Shown piece after piece: positions 26,601-34,436 of a DNA stretch of 58,878 bases (position 1 is its first letter; each line of letters starts with the position of its first letter). The stretch is from Gammaproteobacteria bacterium (GTDB lineage: Bacteria > Pseudomonadota > Gammaproteobacteria > Natronospirales > REEB76). The position numbers and the translations under genes were made by a program. The DNA is taken from assembly GCA_027315405.1 (NCBI GenBank), contig DAHUYB010000062.1, positions 1 through 58,878 of the forward strand, written 5' to 3'. Under the pieces are notes generated by a model, which saw only the letters and a list, made by a program, of their open reading frames with translations, searched no databases and was not told the DNA's origin.

Positions 26601-27293
26601 TTGAACGCTGCTGTTTTGCCGGTCAAACCGCACCGCGACGAACTTCCCGCTGACCAGCGTCTGCGGATTACTGAGATATTTCATTCCATTCAGGGCGAGG
26701 CTGATAGTGTCGGCTGGCCGACGGTTTTCGTGCGGCTCACAGGCTGCCCCTTGCGCTGCCAGTATTGTGATACTGCCTACGCCTTTGACGGTGGTGAGTG
26801 GATGAGTATTGGAAATGTTCTGTGCCGGGTGGCGGAATATGCGCCGCGCTACGTGACTGTCACCGGCGGTGAACCTTTGGCGCAGAAAAACTGCATAAAT
26901 CTGCTTACCCACCTATGCGATGCTGGCTATCGGGTTTCCATCGAGACTGGCGGATCTTTGCCGATCACCGGCATGGATGCACGTGTGATACGGGTGGTGG
27001 ATATGAAGACCCCGGGGTCAGGCGAGTGCGGCCGAAACCTGTATGAGAATATTCCGCAGTTACACACACAGGACCAGGTGAAATTCGTTATTTGCGATCG
27101 GGGCGATTACGAATGGTCTCGGCGCATGCTGCTGGAACACAGGCTGGATGAGCGGTGCCAGGTGCTGTTCTCACCGAGCCATGAACAATTGAAGGCAGTC
27201 GAATTGGCCGGCTGGATTCTCGCGGACCGGTTGCCGGTGCGGCTGCAGCTGCAGCTGCATAAATATCTCTGGGGCAATGTGCCGGGTCATTGA
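26601..27293 (+). CDS. queE: 7-carboxy-7-deazaguanine synthase QueE
   Basis: Radical-SAM enzyme of about 230 residues that contracts 6-carboxytetrahydropterin to 7-carboxy-7-deazaguanine in the queuosine pathway. The cluster motif is GCPLRCQYCDTAYAF (CxxxCxxC); YVTVTGGEPLAQ is the GGE SAM-binding segment. The TTG at 26601 is taken as start because the earlier frame overlaps cpoB and shows no family likeness. It follows cpoB by 16 bases and precedes queC by 20, so both queuosine genes extend the tol-pal transcript. Confidence 0.94.
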   Translation: MNAAVLPVKPHRDELPADQRLRITEIFHSIQGEADSVGWPTVFVRLTGCPLRCQYCDTAYAFDGGEWMSIGNVLCRVAEYAPRYVTVTGGEPLAQKNCINLLTHLCDAGYRVSIETGGSLPITGMDARVIRVVDMKTPGSGECGRNLYENIPQLHTQDQVKFVICDRGDYEWSRRMLLEHRLDERCQVLFSPSHEQLKAVELAGWILADRLPVRLQLQLHKYLWGNVPGH

Positions 27294-27313
27294 TCAAAAA
27301 GTAATTGAAGCCG

Positions 27314-27982
27314 ATGAGAAAAGCCGTTGTGTTGTTGTCGGGCGGATTGGATTCCACCACCACACTCGCCATCGCCAAGCAGGACGGCTATGTTTGTCAT
27401 GCGCTGAGCTTGGCTTATGGACAGCGTCACAGTGCCGAGCTCGCGGCCGCGATGTATGTCGCAGAGGTGCTTGGCGCCGCCGAACATAAGATGCTGGCAC
27501 TGGACCTGTCGGCTATCGGTGGTTCGGCGCTGACCGATGCGCGCATCGCAGTTCCCGAGCAACCGTCCGCAGGTATACCTTCGACCTACGTACCGGCGCG
27601 GAATACGGTTTTTCTGGCGATGGCGCTGGCTTGGGCGGAAGTCCTTGGCGCTCAGGACATCTTCATCGGCGTCAACGCGGTGGATTATTCCGGTTATCCG
27701 GATTGCCGGCCGGAATTCATCCGGGCCTTCGAGAGGTTGGCAAACATTGGCACCAAAGCCGGGCTGGAAGGCCGGCCGTTTCGCATCCATGCGCCGTTGC
27801 AGCAGCTCTCGAAGGCGGAAATTATCCGTCGCGGCCTGTCTCTGGGCGTGGATTACTCCCTGACCGTATCGTGTTATAACGCGGATTCGCGGGGCCGTGC
27901 CTGCGGAGTATGCGATAGTTGCCGTTTCCGGAAGCGCGGCTTCCTGGAAGCAGCTACTCCAGATCCCACTCCTTACTACTGA
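27314..27982 (+). CDS. queC: 7-cyano-7-deazaguanine synthase QueC
   Basis: 222 residues. [18 protein letters not shown] is the PP-loop that adenylates the carboxylate of CDG, and [13 protein letters not shown] follows as expected. The zinc site is C-terminal: [20 protein letters not shown] supplies four Cys. The product preQ0 feeds queuosine tRNA modification. The ATG at 27314 is preferred to a TTG nine bases upstream. Confidence 0.97.
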   Translation: MRKAVVLLSGGLDSTTTLAIAKQDGYVCHALSLAYGQRHSAELAAAMYVAEVLGAAEHKMLALDLSAIGGSALTDARIAVPEQPSAGIPSTYVPARNTVFLAMALAWAEVLGAQDIFIGVNAVDYSGYPDCRPEFIRAFERLANIGTKAGLEGRPFRIHAPLQQLSKAEIIRRGLSLGVDYSLTVSCYNADSRGRACGVCDSCRFRKRGFLEAATPDPTPYY

Positions 27983-28123
27983 TGGTTGTATTCGGGGTAG
28001 TTTAGGCTATCATGCCCGCCTTCGCCTTTTGCATAACAAACCTGCTGAATCGAGCCGTCAAATTTTTCTGGGCATACGGAAGATGCGGTGATGCAGGGAG
28101 TGATTTACTCGACTTGCTTGAGA

Positions 28124-28140
28124 CGTCGCGAAAAGCGACG
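28124..28140. other. Perfect short hairpin upstream of tRNA-Lys
   Basis: CGTCGC at 28124-28129 pairs perfectly with GCGACG at 28135-28140 around a GAAAA loop, 20 bases before the tRNA. No T run follows, so it is not a standard terminator. It could be the 3' hairpin of the queC transcript or a processing signal. Confidence 0.4.
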
Positions 28141-28160
28141 GATGCCTAGTTTCAATATTT

Positions 28161-28236
28161 GGGCCGTTAGCTCAGCCGGTAGAGCAGCTGGCTTTTAACC
28201 AGTTGGTCGGGCGTTCGAATCGCCCACGGCCCACCA
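28161..28236 (+). tRNA. tRNA-Lys(UUU)
   Basis: 76 bases with an encoded CCA. The acceptor stem GGGCCGT pairs with ACGGCCC, the D arm is GCTC/GAGC, the anticodon stem GCTGG/CCAGT holds the loop CTTTTAA with anticodon TTT, and the T loop is TTCGAAT. It lies after queC; queuosine itself does not modify this tRNA, so the proximity is positional only. Confidence 0.98.
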
Positions 28237-28578
28237 AATCCCTATGCAACACATTGGCCTCGTCTTTTGCCTCCAAATGCATTTAATGATTGCTGGATGT
28301 GTGATCAAACTCCGGGCTATGCAGGCTTGACGATACCGTCATGAAATTAGCATTGGGGTATGGGAACTTTTCAGTGGGTGATACCACTAACTAGCAGCGC
28401 AATACCCGTTATTACAGAGAGCGTACTGCGGAGCTGCGTAGCTATGTGTATGCCTGTCCTATTGACCTGCGTCCTGTTCGGTTGTCCAGCCGTGCGTTGA
28501 TTTCGTGCCATATAAACGCGTCACGGTTGCGAAGATGAGATCAGCGCAGGTAGAGCGTTTATGAAGGAGACCTACTAT
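28237..28578. other. Intergenic region without recognised features
   Basis: About 340 bp between tRNA-Lys and the small membrane-protein gene. No open frame with family likeness, no clear terminator and no convincing promoter in register were seen; a TATAAA lies near 28513. Short related strings (GGGGTATGGG and AATACCCG) could pair but do not form a recognisable RNA. Confidence 0.5.
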
Positions 28579-28854
28579 ATGAAGATTTCGATTCCCAAAC
28601 TGGCTGTGGCTTTGATTCTGAGCTTGGGTGTGGCAGTCGTGACTCTGATTCTGGTGCGTTCACCGGTGGCACATCAGATAACTGTTTCACGGTTGCAAGT
28701 AGCCTGTGCCGCTTCCAATGAAAAACAGTGGGCGGCTTGCGGACGCCACGGATCAGTCATCCGGCTTGGCCGTATTATTGTGACGCCAACGCTGGCCCAA
28801 CAGCGCTATGCTGAATCTCACGATATACGGGAGCCTAACCAGGTAACAGGCTAG
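28579..28854 (+). CDS. Small single-pass membrane protein of unknown function
   Basis: 91 residues if started at ATG 28579, which has AAGGAG nine bases upstream; an in-frame ATG at 28561 lies before that site and would add six residues. A strongly hydrophobic N-terminal segment (LAVALILSLGVAVVTLILV) is preceded by Lys residues, giving an anchor or uncleaved signal; the remaining 60 residues are soluble and contain two Cys (VACAASNEKQWAACG). No family is recognised. The good ribosome binding site and plausible topology support a real gene; its isolation between tRNA-Lys and the aldolase gene gives no functional clue. Confidence 0.5.
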   Translation: MKISIPKLAVALILSLGVAVVTLILVRSPVAHQITVSRLQVACAASNEKQWAACGRHGSVIRLGRIIVTPTLAQQRYAESHDIREPNQVTG

Positions 28855-29149
28855 ACAGGCATTGCCCCAAGACTGCCCATTATGTGTGCGGCTCTGCATC
28901 AGTCAGCCCGGTAGCGCAGTACCGCTTTTCAATGTGCACCTGGGAGGGGAACGACAGGACAAGCCAGTCGGGTGTCTACCACTGCCCTAGTTGACCCGTG
29001 TAATCCCGTTTATGAGGCGGGGAGCGGCGCACACTGGGGTTATGCGGAACAGCGGACCAAATTCCAGATATCCTGATAGAATCTCCTAACCGTTTTGACG
29101 ATGGCCAATCGGATTAAGTGTGGTTCCCGGAAGAGTGGGTGATACCGCC

Positions 29150-30169
29150 ATGAATCTACAGGAGTTGGAGCGAATCGCGGCCAGACTGGTGGCAGAGCAT
29201 AAGGGTCTGCTCGCCGCTGATGAAAGCAACAGCACCATCGAAAAGCGTTTCAAGGGCATCGGCGTGACCTCCTCGGAAACAACCCGCCGGGCCTACCGGG
29301 AGATGTTGTTTACTACCCCCGGTGTGGAAAAGTTTATCAGCGGGGTGATCCTATACGACGAAACGCTTCGTCAGAAGACCAAAGAAGATGTGCCGTTCGC
29401 TGATTATCTGGGTCGCCGGGGGATGATCCCGGGTATCAAGGTGGACAAGGGCACAAAGCCGTTGGCCGGCAGTCCTACCGAGAAAATTACCGAAGGCCTA
29501 GATGGCTTGCAGGAGCGTTTGCAGGAGTATTATCGCTTAGGTGCTCGTTTCGCCAAATGGCGAGCCGTGATTGAGGTGGCCGCGGAAATTCCCACGGAAT
29601 ATTGCCTGCGTGCCAACGCCCAAGCACTGGCCCGCTATGCAGCCCTCTGTCAGGAAGTGGGCTTAGTGCCCATTGTCGAGCCGGAAGTGCTGATGGACGG
29701 CGCGCACACGCTTGAGCGCTGCGCCGATATCAGCAGCGCAACCCTCAAGATCGTGTTTGACGAACTTTACACCCACCGGGTGGCGCTCGAAGGCATATTG
29801 CTCAAGCCCAATATGGTGATCAGCGGTATGCAATGCCCGCGGCAGGCCGACGTGGCGGAGGTGGCTAGGGAAACCGTGGCAGTTCTCAAACGCTATGTGC
29901 CCGCCGCAGTGCCGGGAATCGCTTTTTTGTCGGGCGGTCAGAGCGCCGAACTGGCAACCGCACACCTCAATGCCATGAATGCGCTCGGGCACTTCCCCTG
30001 GAAGCTCTCGTTCTCTTACGGCCGGGCTTTGCAGGCAGCCGCTCTTGAGGCTTGGAGAGGCCGGGAGGCTAATTGGGGGGCAGGACAAAAGGCATTTTCC
30101 CAGCGTGCCCACTGCAATAGTTCCGCCTGCGCGGGGGCCTACACAGCCCAGATGGAGAAAGTGGCCTGA
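29150..30169 (+). CDS. Class I fructose-bisphosphate aldolase
   Basis: 339 residues. It cleaves or forms fructose 1,6-bisphosphate through a Schiff-base lysine. KGLLAADESNSTIEKRF is the N-terminal family signature, KWRAVIEVAAEIPT carries one active-site Lys, and ALEGILLKPNMVISG holds the Schiff-base Lys. IAFLSGGQSAELATAHLNAM and WKLSFSYGRALQ form the phosphate site. This is the animal/plant-type class I family, here as a stand-alone gene. The ATG at 29150 is preferred to GTG 29120. No clear terminator was seen after it. Confidence 0.95.
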   Translation: MNLQELERIAARLVAEHKGLLAADESNSTIEKRFKGIGVTSSETTRRAYREMLFTTPGVEKFISGVILYDETLRQKTKEDVPFADYLGRRGMIPGIKVDKGTKPLAGSPTEKITEGLDGLQERLQEYYRLGARFAKWRAVIEVAAEIPTEYCLRANAQALARYAALCQEVGLVPIVEPEVLMDGAHTLERCADISSATLKIVFDELYTHRVALEGILLKPNMVISGMQCPRQADVAEVARETVAVLKRYVPAAVPGIAFLSGGQSAELATAHLNAMNALGHFPWKLSFSYGRALQAAALEAWRGREANWGAGQKAFSQRAHCNSSACAGAYTAQMEKVA

Positions 30170-30314
30170 GGCTCTATAAGCGGCGTTTAAGACCCTGGAT
30201 GCTGGCTGTTTCCATACTTATGGCATCAACCGGCTGCCCCTCGGAAAGCCTTTCCCGCAATCACGGTCAAATATTGGCACGCCAGCATGTTTCTAGGGAT
30301 GGGTCGAGGGTAGG

Positions 30315-30343
30315 TTGACGGGGCGTTAATGCGAAATTAGACT
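30315..30343 (+). promoter_or_regulatory. Sigma70-like promoter of the mla operon
   Basis: TTGACG at 30315-30320 (5 of 6 to the -35 consensus) and TAGACT at 30338-30343 (4 of 6 to the -10 consensus) are spaced by exactly 17 bases, about 70 bp upstream of mlaF. The -10 box lies inside the left arm of the palindrome at 30334-30362. Confidence 0.6.
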
Positions 30344-30362
30344 AGACCGTCTAGTCTAATTT
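30334..30362. promoter_or_regulatory. Perfect 29-bp palindromic operator upstream of mlaF
   Basis: Two perfect 14-base arms (AAATTAGACTAGAC at 30334-30347 and its complement at 30349-30362) flank a single C. The A/T-rich ends, long dyad and overlap with the -10 box are typical of TetR-family operators, and no T run argues for a terminator. The cognate repressor is not adjacent in this window. Confidence 0.75.
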
Positions 30363-30415
30363 AACTCATTTCAAAAACCAGCGCGACAGCGAGCTTGCCG
30401 GAAAAGAGCGATGGC

Positions 30416-31243
30416 ATGACCACCGAAGAGCACAAACATAGCGACAACGTGGTGGAAATCACCGGCCTGAAATACCGGGTTGGCGACAAAGCCATTTTTG
30501 ACCGCTTGAATATCAGCATTCCCCGCGGCAAGGTGACCGCCATCATGGGGCCCAGCGGTACCGGCAAGACCACACTGCTGCGCGTCATGACCGGCCAGGT
30601 GCTGCCGGACCGCGGTCGGGTAATGGTGGAAGGTAGGAACGTCGCGCGCCTGACCACGGGCGAACTCTACGAGCTGCGTACCCAGATGGGCTTCCTGTTC
30701 CAGAACGGTGCATTGTTCACCGACAGCACCGTATATGAGAACGTGGCTTTTCCAATACGTGAACACACGCGGCTTCCAGAGGCCCTCATTCGCCATATTG
30801 TGCTGATGAAACTGCAGGCGGTGGGATTGCGCGGGGCCGCAGCCATGATGCCGACGGAACTCTCCGGTGGTATGGCGCGGCGTGTGGCGCTGGCGCGTGC
30901 CATCGCAATGGATCCCAAGATTATTTTCTATGACGAGCCATTCGTGGGGCTCGACCCGATTTCCATGGGCGTGATCGTGCGTTTGATCCGCGTACTCAAT
31001 GACAGTCTGGGCCTTACCAGCATCATTGTTTCCCACGATGTGGACGAAGTGAATGCGGTATCGGACCAGAGTTACCTGATTTCCAACGGCAAGGTCGTGG
31101 CTTACGGCACACCGGAGGAACTGGAACATAACAAGTCCGCGTGGGTGCGGCAATTCATGAAGGGTTTAGCGGACGGCCCGGTGCCATTCCATTATCCCGC
31201 ACCGGATTATGCCAGTCAGTTGCTCGGTGAGGTGGACACCTGA
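30416..31243 (+). CDS. mlaF: Phospholipid ABC transporter ATP-binding protein MlaF
   Basis: 275-residue ATPase of the Mla system, which moves phospholipids between the inner and outer membranes to keep OM asymmetry. Walker A is MGPSGTGKTTLLR, the signature is ELSGGMARRVALARA, Walker B is KIIFYDEPFVGLD, and the switch His is in SIIVSHDVDEV. The ATG at 30416 follows GAAAAGAG; TTG 30395 is an in-frame alternative. First gene of mlaFEDCB, downstream of a palindrome-covered promoter. Confidence 0.96.
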   Translation: MTTEEHKHSDNVVEITGLKYRVGDKAIFDRLNISIPRGKVTAIMGPSGTGKTTLLRVMTGQVLPDRGRVMVEGRNVARLTTGELYELRTQMGFLFQNGALFTDSTVYENVAFPIREHTRLPEALIRHIVLMKLQAVGLRGAAAMMPTELSGGMARRVALARAIAMDPKIIFYDEPFVGLDPISMGVIVRLIRVLNDSLGLTSIIVSHDVDEVNAVSDQSYLISNGKVVAYGTPEELEHNKSAWVRQFMKGLADGPVPFHYPAPDYASQLLGEVDT

Positions 31244-32013
31244 TGCGCCTATTGCGCGAAGCCTATTACATTATTCTCGGCTTCCTCCAGATGTTGGGGG
31301 CTGCTGGGTTCTTTCTGGCGCAGATGCTGCGGCATGTGCCCAAGGCGCTCATGCGCCCACGCCTCATTTTTCAGCAAGTTTTTAACGTGGGGGCCATGTC
31401 GTTGGTGCTCATTCTGATTGCGGGGCTGTTTGTTGGCATGGTCATGGGACTGCAAGGTTACAATACCCTTTCCAAGTTCGCGGCGACCTCGGCACTGGGC
31501 ACATTGGTGGCTTTGTCATTGTTGCGTGAGCTTGGCCCGGTAGTGACTGCGCTGCTATTCGCGGGACGTGCCGGTACGGCATTGACATCGGAAATCGGGC
31601 TGATGCGCGCAACCGAGCAGATCGCCGGCATGGAGATGATGGCGGTGGACCCGGTACAAAGGATTGTGGTTCCAAGGTTTCTGGCGGGTGTAATTTCTAT
31701 GCCTCTGCTGGTGGGTATTTTCAATGCCGTTGGCCTGTTAGGTGGCTACTTGGTCGGCGTCGTATTGATGGGTGTGGATGCTGGAGCTTTCTGGGGACAA
31801 ATCCACGGTACAGTCGATTTACATGAGGATTTCTGGACTGGCGTCATCAAGAGTGTGGTCTTCGGCATCGCGACAACACTCGTGGCGGTTTTTGAGGGTT
31901 ATTACGCGCATCCCACAGCCGAGGGTGTAAGTCGTGCGACCACCCGGACCGTGGTTAATAGTGCCTTGCTGGTGTTGGCACTTGATTATCTGCTAACCGC
32001 ATTTATGTTCTGA
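31243..32013 (+). CDS. mlaE: Phospholipid ABC transporter permease MlaE
   Basis: 256 residues with about five to six membrane helices. The segments FVGMVMGLQGYNTLSKF and LLRELGPVVTALLFAGRAGT are highly conserved in the MlaE/YrbE permease family, as is the cytoplasmic coupling segment EIGLMRATEQIAGMEMM. It forms the dimeric permease with MlaF. The start overlaps the mlaF stop by one base. Confidence 0.97.
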   Translation: MRLLREAYYIILGFLQMLGAAGFFLAQMLRHVPKALMRPRLIFQQVFNVGAMSLVLILIAGLFVGMVMGLQGYNTLSKFAATSALGTLVALSLLRELGPVVTALLFAGRAGTALTSEIGLMRATEQIAGMEMMAVDPVQRIVVPRFLAGVISMPLLVGIFNAVGLLGGYLVGVVLMGVDAGAFWGQIHGTVDLHEDFWTGVIKSVVFGIATTLVAVFEGYYAHPTAEGVSRATTRTVVNSALLVLALDYLLTAFMF

Positions 32014-32024
32014 GGTTGCATACC

Positions 32025-32495
32025 ATGAAGCAGACGCGAACAATCGAGATCGTGACAGGTTTTTTTATTATCCTGGGCTTTGTTGCCCTGTATGTGATTG
32101 CGACCAGTGCCACCAATATTAAGGCCTACAGCGAGGGCGGTGGATATACTGTGACCGCCAGTTTTACCAATGTGGGGGGACTCAAGTTACGCGCACCCGT
32201 GACGATAGCGGGCGTCGCCGTGGGAAACGTAACAAATGTTAGGCTGGATCCCCGAACATTTAATGCCATTGTAAGCATACGTATAAACAGCAGCTATAAT
32301 CAGATACCTGACGATTCGAGTGCCAGCATTCTGACCTCCGGTTTGCTGGGTGAGCAATATATTGGCATCTCACCCGGAGGATCCGAAACATTCCTCAAGA
32401 ATGGCAGCAAAATTCAATTCACCCAATCGGCGATTATTCTAGAAAACCTGATTGGCCAGTTCTTGTTCAACAAAGCGTCTTCAGGGAGTAAGTGA
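32025..32495 (+). CDS. mlaD: Phospholipid-binding MCE protein MlaD
   Basis: 156 residues. A single N-terminal helix (IVTGFFIILGFVALYVIA) anchors one MCE domain (YTVTASFTNVGGLKLRAPVT, through SGLLGEQYIGISPGG). MlaD hexamers form a hydrophobic ring on MlaFE through which lipid passes to MlaC. GAGG precedes the ATG at 32025, 11 bases after mlaE. Confidence 0.96.
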   Translation: MKQTRTIEIVTGFFIILGFVALYVIATSATNIKAYSEGGGYTVTASFTNVGGLKLRAPVTIAGVAVGNVTNVRLDPRTFNAIVSIRINSSYNQIPDDSSASILTSGLLGEQYIGISPGGSETFLKNGSKIQFTQSAIILENLIGQFLFNKASSGSK

Positions 32496-33151
32496 TGCGT
32501 ACCCAACGCCTGTTCATCACCATTATGACGCTGCTCCTAAGCGTAGCAGCATCGGCGGCGGATAAAACCGCCTCGGGGCAGTTGCCACCGGATAAGATTG
32601 TCCAGCAAACCGCGTCACAGATGCTTTCGGCAGTCAGCAGTCAACGTGCCGAGTTGCAACAGCATCCGGATGAACTCTATGGTCTTATCGGCAAGATCCT
32701 GCTGCCACATTTTGATCTCGGGTACGCCTCACGGCTGGTATTGGGACCTTACTGGCGCACTGCCACGCCGGCACAGCGGCAAGCTTTCCAGCAAGCATTT
32801 TATAAGTATCTGGTGCATAGCTACGCCAACAGGTTACTGCAGGGCAACTATTCCGATCGTAATCTCCAGGTGGATCCCTGGCGTGGCAGTGCGCAGGATA
32901 ATCACGCCATGGTACGTAGCAGGGTGTTGCGGGCGAATGCACCGCCGGTGCAAGTGGATTACGCCATGGTGCGCACCAAGGACGGCTGGCAGGCCTTTGA
33001 CGTAAGCATCGAGGGTATTTCCTACGTCATGAATTACCGCAATCAGTTCGGTCCGGAAATTCAACAAAAAGGTATGGACGAACTCATCAAGCGCCTGAAT
33101 GCCGGGGCCGAAAAAGCTCCGGTGCCACAAATCCATGGCGACGATTTCTGA
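32495..33151 (+). CDS. mlaC: Periplasmic phospholipid-binding protein MlaC
   Basis: 218 residues with a signal peptide (LFITIMTLLLSVAASA). The soluble domain shows PHFDLGYASRLVLGPYWRTA and FYKYLVHSYANRLLQGNY, typical of the MlaC/Ttg2D lipid shuttle. It carries phospholipid between MlaA at the outer membrane and MlaFEDB. The ATG overlaps the mlaD stop by one base; AGGGAG lies upstream. Confidence 0.95.
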   Translation: MRTQRLFITIMTLLLSVAASAADKTASGQLPPDKIVQQTASQMLSAVSSQRAELQQHPDELYGLIGKILLPHFDLGYASRLVLGPYWRTATPAQRQAFQQAFYKYLVHSYANRLLQGNYSDRNLQVDPWRGSAQDNHAMVRSRVLRANAPPVQVDYAMVRTKDGWQAFDVSIEGISYVMNYRNQFGPEIQQKGMDELIKRLNAGAEKAPVPQIHGDDF

Positions 33152-33456
33152 TGACCAGCAAAGTGACATTTGAAGATATCGGAGCGGGTCGGGTCCGTAT
33201 TGAAGGTCGACTGGAGTTTGACAGCGTGATGGAAGCGCTGGGCACCAGCCAGCACCTGTTTGCGGAGCTGCATGCCATCCAATTGGATCTTTCCGGAGTT
33301 AAGGCTATCGACAGCGCCGGCTTGGCCTTGCTTATCGAGTGGATCAGCCGTGCCCAGCGCGGCAAGTGCCATCTCACGTTTCGCAACCTGCCCGCGCAGG
33401 CGATGGCAATGGCCCGTATCAGCGATGTGGAGAAGATGCTGCCGCTGGCGTCATAA
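33151..33456 (+). CDS. mlaB: STAS-domain protein MlaB
   Basis: 101-residue STAS protein that binds MlaF and is needed for ATPase activity. IQLDLSGVKAIDSAGLALL is the STAS signature with the conserved DSAG loop. It overlaps mlaC by one base and ends the operon; 14 bases separate it from the opposing mlaA. Confidence 0.92.
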   Translation: MTSKVTFEDIGAGRVRIEGRLEFDSVMEALGTSQHLFAELHAIQLDLSGVKAIDSAGLALLIEWISRAQRGKCHLTFRNLPAQAMAMARISDVEKMLPLAS

Positions 33457-33470
33457 CCGGCACTGGCAGG

Positions 33471-34379
33471 TTAAGCTGATGGCGGTGGGGTTTCCCCGCC
33501 GCTTTTGTTTGCAGACGCTGGCGGCGCGCTTGCGGGCGCTTGCCGGGAAGACGACACGGCGGAGGCGGGCGTAGTGCTCGCCGCTGCAGGCGCGGCGCGA
33601 CTTACGGCACCGGGGGTGCCGCTGTCATCAGAATCATCCGGCGGCAGATCCGGGTAATCGGGATATTGCATTGGCGGGTTGCCGTTGTAGAGCTGAAAAC
33701 GGCGATGCTGTATCCAGGCGTCGCGCACGAAGGCGTAGGGGTCATAAGCGCTGTCAATTGTGCTGTCCAGATCCAGGAGACCCGCACGAGCGTCAATCTG
33801 GTTGCCAAGGGTATCGGCGTTGCGATAGCGCGCTTGCATATTGTTTTTGATGGGATTGGCGTAATAGTCGGGATAAAGGGCTGACGCGTCGCGCACGCTG
33901 CTCGGGCCCAGGAACGGAATTACCAGGTACGGGCCCGACGGCACGCCTAGATGAGCAAGGGTCTCGCCAAAATCCGCATCATGATCCGGTAAACCCATGT
34001 ACCTTGCCACATCGAACCAGCCCAGCAGCCCGACGGTGCTGTTGATCAGAAAACGACCGGTATCCTTGAAGGTGTATTTGATTTGACCCTGCAATAGGTC
34101 GTTGATAATGGTCACCGGCGAACCCAAATTATTGAAGAAGTTGTGTAGACCGTCACGAGCCTGGCGGGGCACGGCGCGCACATAGGTTTTAGCCACCGGT
34201 CGGGCGATGACTTTGTCGACTTTCTGGTTGAACGCAAAGGTAACCCGGTTCATTTTTTCCCAAGGGTCCTTGGTCTGGGTAGTGTAGTCCGGTGGTGCCG
34301 AGGCGCATCCAGCCACGAGCAGCAGGCCCGTGAGACAAAAGAATAATTTCCGCCGAAAGCGGTCGGTATTACCAGGCAT
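33471..34379 (-). CDS. mlaA: OM lipoprotein MlaA (VacJ)
   Basis: 302-residue lipoprotein with lipobox LLLVAGC, which removes misplaced phospholipids from the outer leaflet through a donut-shaped OM structure. DPWEKMNRVTFAFNQKVDKV and FINSTVGLLGWFDVA-like segments match the family, as does the GPYLVIPFLGPSSVRDA stretch. The last 60 residues are a Pro/Ala/Ser-rich tail absent from the E. coli protein. The ATG at 34379 has GGAG five bases upstream. It is convergent with mlaFEDCB, placing all six Mla genes together, while in E. coli mlaA is unlinked. Confidence 0.95.
   Translation of the reverse strand: MPGNTDRFRRKLFFCLTGLLLVAGCASAPPDYTTQTKDPWEKMNRVTFAFNQKVDKVIARPVAKTYVRAVPRQARDGLHNFFNNLGSPVTIINDLLQGQIKYTFKDTGRFLINSTVGLLGWFDVARYMGLPDHDADFGETLAHLGVPSGPYLVIPFLGPSSVRDASALYPDYYANPIKNNMQARYRNADTLGNQIDARAGLLDLDSTIDSAYDPYAFVRDAWIQHRRFQLYNGNPPMQYPDYPDLPPDDSDDSGTPGAVSRAAPAAASTTPASAVSSSRQAPASAPPASANKSGGETPPPSA
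33482..33506 (+). terminator. Terminator of mlaFEDCB inside the mlaA 3' end
   Basis: GCGGTGGGG pairs with CCCCGCCGC (one T-G wobble) around a TTT loop and is followed by four T residues. It lies 26 bases after mlaB on the plus strand and within the last codons of mlaA on the minus strand. Confidence 0.7.
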
Positions 34380-34436
34380 TGAAACTCCAATAAGCGATGG
34401 GTTGTTTATCGTAACAGCTAAAATGAACAAGGCCGG

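Noticed and set aside
26585-26640. preQ1-type riboswitch ahead of queE/queC
   Set aside because: The gap between cpoB and queE is only 16 bases and shows no aptamer-like structure; the genes appear to be read from the tol-pal transcript.
28124-28140. Hairpin before tRNA-Lys as a rho-independent terminator of queC
   Set aside because: The stem is perfect but no T tract follows, so it is listed only as a hairpin.
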